The notes beneath the pieces are model-generated. The model was given only the letters and a program-made list of their open reading frames with translations. It searched no databases and was not told the DNA's origin. 64,000 nucleotides of DNA from CAXBMB01 sp052078155 (GTDB lineage Bacteria; Pseudomonadota; Alphaproteobacteria; Kiloniellales; DSM-21159): NCBI GenBank assembly GCA_052078155.1, contig JBQJBP010000002.1, forward strand, positions 124,001 through 188,000, given 5' to 3'. A program made the translations under genes and the position numbers. This document shows, in pieces, positions 59,293 through 64,000 of this stretch (position 1 is the first letter of the stretch; the number at the start of each line of letters is the position of its first letter).

Positions 59293-60996
59293 TTAGTGGC
59301 AGACCCGATGGGCCGGAAGAATGACCACAACAGTTGTGCCCTCATCCGGCACGCTGCTGACCTCCAGGCGGCCCCCGTGCAGTTCAGTCAAACCTTTGCT
59401 GAGCGGCAGGCCCAGGCCCGTCCCTTCGAACCGCCGGGCCAGCCGGCTGTCAATCTGTCCGAAGGGTGTCAAAGCGGTTTCAATGTCGCCTTCAGCCATT
59501 CCGATCCCGGTGTCCTGCACCCGCAGCGCCAGATCGCCGTTGTCCTGAAACGCCATATCCAGACGCACTTCACCATCGACCGGAGTGAACTTCACTGCAT
59601 TGCTCAGTACATTCAGCAAGACCTGCCGCAAGGCACGGGCATCACCGCGCACCAAAGGCAGGCTTTCGGGCAGATCCACCAAAAGATGAACCTGGTTTTC
59701 CTTCGCCCGTTCCGTGATCAGCCGCAGCGTCGTTTTGGCCACCGTCAGGAGGTCCACCTCCTGATCGTCCAGCACAAACTTCCCGGCCTCGATTTTCGAC
59801 ACATCGAGAATGTCGTTGATGATGGCCAGAAGATGATGAGCGCTTTGATGAATGTCCTGGCTGTATTCCAGGTAGTTTTCATGGCCCAGAGATCCGTAGA
59901 TCTCGTTGTTCATCAATTCAGAAAAGCCGATGATGGCGTTCAATGGCGTGCGCAATTCATGGCTAACCGTTGCCAGAAACTCACTTTTTGCCTGATTTGC
60001 ACCTTCTGCCAGCTCCTTGCTGCGCAGCAGGGCAGACTCCCGGGCTTTCAGGCTGGTCACATCCTGTGCCGTCCCTCTGAAACCGGAAAAGGTACCGTCA
60101 TCACTGGTGTAGACCGGAACAGCGGAAATCATGAAAAGGCGCCGGTCACCATTCTGATGTTTGGCCTCCAGCTCCAGACCTCTGAACGGCCGTTGGGTCG
60201 CTGAGGTCAGCAGATCTTCCAGCCGCGCCGTGGAGGAGGAAAAAACAGAAGGCAGCGGCCGGCCTTCCAGCACCTGGATCGGATAGCCCAGAACCTCCTG
60301 AACCCGGTGGGAGATGTAACTGATGTTGCCGTTGCGATCGGTTTCCCAGACCCAGTCTGATACCAGACGGGCGATATCCTCAAAGCGCTCATGAAGCTGT
60401 GCCAGCTGTCGCCGAATTTCACGATGGCTGCTGCGGGTCTGGCAGCGCAGAACAACGGCCTGGGGTTCACTCTTTCCATTTCGCAGGACAGAGAAGCGGC
60501 CATAGATTTTGTTCTGGTCCAGCAGCGTAAACGTCCGTTCCGCTTCAGGTGACCATCCCGGACCACAGCCCTCGGTTTCGGCAATCACCTCCTGAACCAG
60601 CGGCAAGGTGGTTCCTGGTTCGCCATCGACCTGAATAGGCCCGGACCCGTCAAAAAACATCGGAAGCAGGCGACGATAGGCTTCATTGGCGAAGAGCAGG
60701 CACCCGTTCACATCAGCCGCTGCGGCCGGGCCACTGTCCTTCAAAAGGTATTCCAGGGAAGTGATCAGGGCATTGCTGTTGTGTTGTCCCTGCTCCGGCT
60801 CTTCCTCGCCGGACCAGGGGTCACTGCCTGCAGAATCAGGAGCACACAGGGCGGCAAAAGGGCTTGGTTTCGGCACAGCGGCGGAGAATCCGGAAGTCAG
60901 TTTTGCAGGCTTAACTGCGCTGAGACGGGGTTTTACGTCAGAAGAGGTGTCTTCTTCTGATTTTCCCTCTGGATTATCCCCGTTTCGCAATGTCAT
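59293..60996 (-). CDS. soluble PAS-domain sensor histidine kinase
   Basis: About 567 residues with no membrane segment, so cytosolic. After a Pro/Ser-rich N-terminus come two PAS-like regions (YLLKDSGPAAAADVNGCLLFANEAYRRLL near 70-100; SDWVWETDRNGNISYISHRVQEVLGYP near 215-240 plus its PAC FRGTAQDVTSLKARE). HisKA follows with SHELRTPLNAIIGFSELMNNEIYG, then HATPase_c with LLNVLSNAVKFTP (N box), DTGIGM (G1) and GTGLGLPLSKGLTELHGG (G2). No receiver domain or adjacent response regulator is seen. ATG 60996 is preferred, but ATG 61059 overlapping the upstream gene is possible. The run is co-oriented with azlCD. Confidence 0.9.
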   Translation of the reverse strand: MTLRNGDNPEGKSEEDTSSDVKPRLSAVKPAKLTSGFSAAVPKPSPFAALCAPDSAGSDPWSGEEEPEQGQHNSNALITSLEYLLKDSGPAAAADVNGCLLFANEAYRRLLPMFFDGSGPIQVDGEPGTTLPLVQEVIAETEGCGPGWSPEAERTFTLLDQNKIYGRFSVLRNGKSEPQAVVLRCQTRSSHREIRRQLAQLHERFEDIARLVSDWVWETDRNGNISYISHRVQEVLGYPIQVLEGRPLPSVFSSSTARLEDLLTSATQRPFRGLELEAKHQNGDRRLFMISAVPVYTSDDGTFSGFRGTAQDVTSLKARESALLRSKELAEGANQAKSEFLATVSHELRTPLNAIIGFSELMNNEIYGSLGHENYLEYSQDIHQSAHHLLAIINDILDVSKIEAGKFVLDDQEVDLLTVAKTTLRLITERAKENQVHLLVDLPESLPLVRGDARALRQVLLNVLSNAVKFTPVDGEVRLDMAFQDNGDLALRVQDTGIGMAEGDIETALTPFGQIDSRLARRFEGTGLGLPLSKGLTELHGGRLEVSSVPDEGTTVVVILPAHRVCH

Positions 60997-61042
60997 CCCC
61001 CGCCAGCTCCCGCTCTTCCCGATTTGTCTGTGAGTGTCTTTC

Positions 61043-62203
61043 CTACTGAGAAGACACAATCATCGGGGTGACAGGCTCTTCCTGGGCTTCCTCAATCTGC
61101 CGGACGGCGTTGAGGTACTCAGGGTCCCGTTGCCAACGTTTCAGGACGGACTGCGCGGCGTCGGTTTTCACACGGTCAAAAAGATTGAGCACACGTGACA
61201 ACTCGCCGGGATCGACCCTTTGATCTCCCGGACGGCCCTTACGGCTCATCAGGAAAATGGAGGTGAAGATTGGTTTGGCAATACCCAGACCACGACAGGC
61301 TATAACCAGGCCTTCGCCGCCCGGTTCGTAGATAATGCGCTGAACCAGACGAAGGCGCAGCAGCGACATCTCGGCCAGCAGAGCTTCGAACAAGGCAATT
61401 TCGCCCTGGCGGAGAACCTGCACCAACAGCTCCGGTGTCAGTTTTCCTTCGTCGGCAATCTGACGGGCCAGCCTGACCGAACCGCTGGGGTTCTCTTCCT
61501 CCTGATCGCTCGGCGGGGCTGTGGATTTTGTCACCTCTTCAATGACATCGTCCAGTTCCGTTGGGTCTAGATCAAAATGCTCAAGCAGATAGGATCGCAG
61601 GGCCGCCCCCACCCAAAGGCACAGACGGCGGGCCAGAACCGGAGAAAGTTCATCGCGCTGGATCAGAGGTTCCTGATAGCTGTCAACGCGGCGCGACTCT
61701 TCCACCAGGTATTCCATGGTGGCTTCAGACAATCGGGAATTGGGGTTGTCCAGCAGAGTTCTGATGACATCCACGTTTCCAGCTTCAACCAGTGCATCAG
61801 TAACCGTTTCACTGAGTTCCTGACGCATGGAAATGGCCAGCTGGTGCTGGGTGGTGCGATGATGAATCACTTCGATCAGATCTGCGTCCTGAAGCACATC
61901 ACTGATCAGCAGAATGGGACGGGCCACTTCAATTTCATCGTTGGCCAGCATCAAAATCAGGTCTTTGGGGGCTTGCGACCAACTGGCAAGCTTCTCACTC
62001 AGTTCCCGGCGGACCCGCATTTCAAAATCACGGATCAGCTTGGTCAGAATGTCATTCATCAGCGCCCGTTCACGGTCGCTGAGTCTGGTCTCACTGGCGG
62101 AAAAGAGGTCGCTGATGGTTGACACAAGCGTCTTGCGACCGGCCACGCTTTTATCGCGTGCCAGCTGCAGCAGCAGCGTCAAATCATCCTGCACAACCGC
62201 CAT
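61043..62203 (-). CDS. DUF2336-family protein
   Basis: A 386-residue cytosolic, mostly helical protein. The DUF2336 repeat-like pattern (PLLARPILLISDVLQDADLIEVIHHRTTQHQLAISMRQELSETVTDALVEAGNVDVIRTLLDN-like, quoted loosely) and SRLSEATMEYLVEES fit this family, found nearly only in alphaproteobacteria and of unknown function; members are often beside signal-transduction genes. The sequence has repeated helical pairs resembling HEAT-like solenoids. It precedes the histidine kinase by 46 bases in the same direction and may be its partner; inference. Confidence 0.88.
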   Translation of the reverse strand: MAVVQDDLTLLLQLARDKSVAGRKTLVSTISDLFSASETRLSDRERALMNDILTKLIRDFEMRVRRELSEKLASWSQAPKDLILMLANDEIEVARPILLISDVLQDADLIEVIHHRTTQHQLAISMRQELSETVTDALVEAGNVDVIRTLLDNPNSRLSEATMEYLVEESRRVDSYQEPLIQRDELSPVLARRLCLWVGAALRSYLLEHFDLDPTELDDVIEEVTKSTAPPSDQEEENPSGSVRLARQIADEGKLTPELLVQVLRQGEIALFEALLAEMSLLRLRLVQRIIYEPGGEGLVIACRGLGIAKPIFTSIFLMSRKGRPGDQRVDPGELSRVLNLFDRVKTDAAQSVLKRWQRDPEYLNAVRQIEEAQEEPVTPMIVSSQ

Positions 62204-62782
62204 TCCTGGCGCCCTTTCCTGATTCCCTGTTCAGTGCCTGCCCGCGGGGTGTAAAGCCACCCTGGTATCCCAAAGCCAAAAGCCATGTTTTTTGCGGACA
62301 GAACAGACCGCAGTTACGACATCCTGATCATGGCCAGACAGAATGAAAATTTAGTAAACGATTCTAATGGCTTCATCTTTCCACTTGATGAAGTAGATAA
62401 GAAAGCTTTTGCATTATTTCCATAGAAAAAGAACGGTTTAGTTAAGTTTTGAGGGATTTGCCCGAAAACGGCCAGAGGACTCGCAAGTACCAGAGTTCTT
62501 CATTTTTGCCCTGCAAACCTTAACAAAACCCCTCTGCCAGTAATTCCCCAGTAAAGCAGCGCAGAATGAGCCCGTCAGACGATTAGACGTGATCATTTGC
62601 GCAATTATGCTGTGCGATAGAATCATGACTTTTTTCGGGGCACATGCGTCTGCTCACGGCGATCAGCCGGAAGGTTTGCCTGATCGGTGCGTCAAGCAGC
62701 CGAGCTGGTGGGAATGAGACGCCCGCTTCACCCTGCTGCAGGGTTAACCTGTGATGCCGAGATGATTCGAAGGGGCTATCCC
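62204..62782. other. 579-base gene-free region between htpX and the DUF2336 gene
   Basis: No protein-coding or RNA gene is supported. The middle is AT-rich (62340-62440). GAACGGTTTAGTTAAG at 62431 resembles the left end of the dispersed element but is too short to call. It must contain the promoter of the DUF2336-kinase-azlCD run at its left side. Confidence 0.4.
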
Positions 62783-63646
62783 CTACCCCCAGGGCCCGCT
62801 GGCTGGCACTGGCTGCCCTGCCATCTGCATCAGGCGCGCCACCCGGTTTTCCGTATTGGGATGGGTGGAGAAGAGGCTGTCGATCTTCTTGCTGTGCAGC
62901 GGATTGATGATGAAAAGGTGGGCTGTGGCAGGGTTCTGTTCAGCGGTGTCGTAGTCTATCTGCCGGGCACCGGAAGCGATTTTTCGCAGGGCAGAGGCCA
63001 GCCACTGTGGCTGTCCGCAAATCTCCGCCCCGATGCGGTCTGCCTCATACTCCCGCGTTCGGGAAATGGCCATCTGCACCAGCATGGCCGCCAAAGGGGC
63101 CAGGATCATCATCGCCAGCACCCCGACAAAGCCCAGGGGGTTGTTCCGGTTTCCACCAAAGAAAATGGCAAAGTTTGCCAACATGGACAAAGCGCCCGCC
63201 AGAGTCGCGGTGATGGTCATGATCAGGGTATCGCGGTTTTTCACGTGAGCCAGCTCATGGGCCATGACCCCGGCCACCTCCTCACTGCTCAAGGATCGCA
63301 AGAGGCCACGGGTGGCTGCGACAGCCGCATTCTCAGGGTTGCGCCCGGTTGCAAAGGCATTGGGCTGGTCCGTATCAATGATATAGACCTTTGGCATGGG
63401 CAACTGCGCCCGTTCGGCGAGCTGCGCCACGATACCGTAGTACGCCGGTGCCTCCCGTTCACTGACCTCCCGTGCACCATGCATGCGCAGCACCATCTTG
63501 TCCGCATTCCAATAGGCAAAGAGGTTGGTCCCCAGGGCAAAGAGCAACGCCAGGATCAGGCCCTGGGAGCCGCCCAACAGATACCCGGCACCCATGAACA
63601 AGGCCGTCAGACCTGCCAGCAACAGGGCGGTGCGAAAATAGGACAT
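62783..63646 (-). CDS. htpX: membrane zinc metalloprotease HtpX
   Basis: A 287-residue M48-family protease that degrades misfolded membrane proteins. Two N-terminal helices (ALLLAGLTALFMGAGYLL, LILALLFALGTNLFAYW) are followed by the zinc site HELAH (His130, Glu131, His134) and the third ligand in TREYEAD. NAFATGRNPENAAVAATRGLL is a typical HtpX block, and FSTHPNTENRVARL the C-terminal one. Full length for the family. Convergence or promoter context with the neighbouring GNAT gene is divergent, with 272 bases between. Confidence 0.96.
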   Translation of the reverse strand: MSYFRTALLLAGLTALFMGAGYLLGGSQGLILALLFALGTNLFAYWNADKMVLRMHGAREVSEREAPAYYGIVAQLAERAQLPMPKVYIIDTDQPNAFATGRNPENAAVAATRGLLRSLSSEEVAGVMAHELAHVKNRDTLIMTITATLAGALSMLANFAIFFGGNRNNPLGFVGVLAMMILAPLAAMLVQMAISRTREYEADRIGAEICGQPQWLASALRKIASGARQIDYDTAEQNPATAHLFIINPLHSKKIDSLFSTHPNTENRVARLMQMAGQPVPASGPWG

Positions 63647-63918
63647 GACCCGGGTTCAACTCCTTAAAACAGACAAAGCCAGCTTAACTGCAGTCCCCTA
63701 AAGATGGTCAGCCCTTTCCCGGTATCAAGATAGATGCCTGTGGCAGGTCACCCTTTTTCTCGCCTTATGACAAAGAGTTAATCCAGCACCCGCGACCACA
63801 AACCATTGCCCCAAAAACCAATGGCCGTGCTAACTAACATCCACCTTTTTGCAGACAGTGTCAGGACTGACCTCTTATCAGGCAACTCAGACGCTGGACG
63901 CTGTTGTTTTGGATTGTC

Positions 63919-64000
63919 ATGAAAAGCACCGCCCCGACCATACTCACCCGCCCGGCCGAAGATCGCGACCTGCCAGGGCTTTGCGAAATCCTGAACGAAA
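63919..64000 (+). CDS. GNAT-family acetyltransferase, 3'-truncated by the window end
   Basis: Only the first 27 residues are visible: MKSTAPTILTRPAEDRDLPGLCEILNE. The TRPAEDRDLPGLCEILNE pattern is typical of beta-1/alpha-1 in phosphinothricin-type and other GNAT proteins. The frame is open to the window edge. The ribosome-binding site is not obvious. The class call rests on this short stretch alone. Confidence 0.5.
   Translation, partial: MKSTAPTILTRPAEDRDLPGLCEILNE

Noticed and set aside
62687..63667. Long plus-strand frame opposite htpX
   Set aside because: It is the antisense shadow of htpX; the minus-strand product has all HtpX motifs.
1..64000. tRNA, rRNA, CRISPR, prophage or transposase genes
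   Set aside because: I looked for T-loop-like GTTCGA arms with acceptor stems, spaced direct repeats, integrases and transposases and found none convincing.

Overview
The window is GC-rich, gene-dense chromosomal DNA from an alphaproteobacterium. A Rhodospirillales or Kiloniellales-like host is the best guess; no 16S or other decisive marker is present. The support is indirect: a System I cytochrome c maturation (ccm) cluster, an IalB-family protein, a DUF2336 protein, a DUF1127 peptide, a Rhizobium-type asparaginase, scoAB, an OxyR/clade-3 catalase pair, and a dispersed intergenic repeat resembling the RIME-type elements of alphaproteobacteria. I see no rRNA, tRNA, CRISPR array, prophage, integrase or insertion sequence.

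Layout. 1-9.3 kb: single housekeeping and metabolic genes (a 5'-truncated ORF, a secreted protein, a zincin, pterin carbinolamine dehydratase, SDR, DinB, methyltransferase, quinone reductase, asparaginase, SPOUT RNA methyltransferase). 9.3-17.3 kb: IalB protein, RlmN, an OprB-like porin, the divergent oxyR-catalase pair with an OxyR-type site between them, and a DMT exporter. 18-29 kb: argG, TSUP and LysE exporters, an aminotransferase, a DUF1127 peptide, an EAL phosphodiesterase, the scoAB CoA-transferase and a tandem pair of DMT transporters. 29-32.5 kb: GNAT, a 57-residue membrane protein, NnrU, DUF3253 and an alpha/beta hydrolase. 32.8-41.9 kb: a Liv-type ABC importer bracketed by two different adenylate-forming CoA ligases. 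43.3-52.4 kb: the ccmABCDEFGHI genes, interrupted once by a DadA/PuuB-like FAD oxidoreductase. 53.0-56.4 kb: a polar amino-acid ABC importer in the artPIQM gene order. 56.7-57.9 kb: pgk. 58-62.2 kb: a minus-strand run DUF2336 - PAS histidine kinase - azlC - azlD. The right edge holds htpX and the start of a GNAT gene.

The Liv-type cluster reads as a coupled uptake-and-activation system: ligase, LivG, LivH, LivM, binding protein, LivF, then a PaaK-like protein whose P-loop position lacks the usual SSGTTG signature. Its substrate is probably a carboxylic acid rather than a branched-chain amino acid; that is inference. The ccm genes build the c-type cytochrome assembly machinery, and FNR/FixK-like half-palindromes lie upstream of both ccmA and ccmC.

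The most unusual non-coding signal is a roughly 140-bp element with imperfect terminal inverted repeats (TAGAGC...ATCGGTTTA). Four near-full copies, one internally deleted copy and several fragments lie between genes. The left half of one copy sits immediately upstream of pgk and the complementary right half immediately downstream. Other orphan signals are a perfect 12-bp AT-rich inverted repeat at 52537-52570, several short palindromes upstream of operons, and a four-copy 13-bp tandem repeat.
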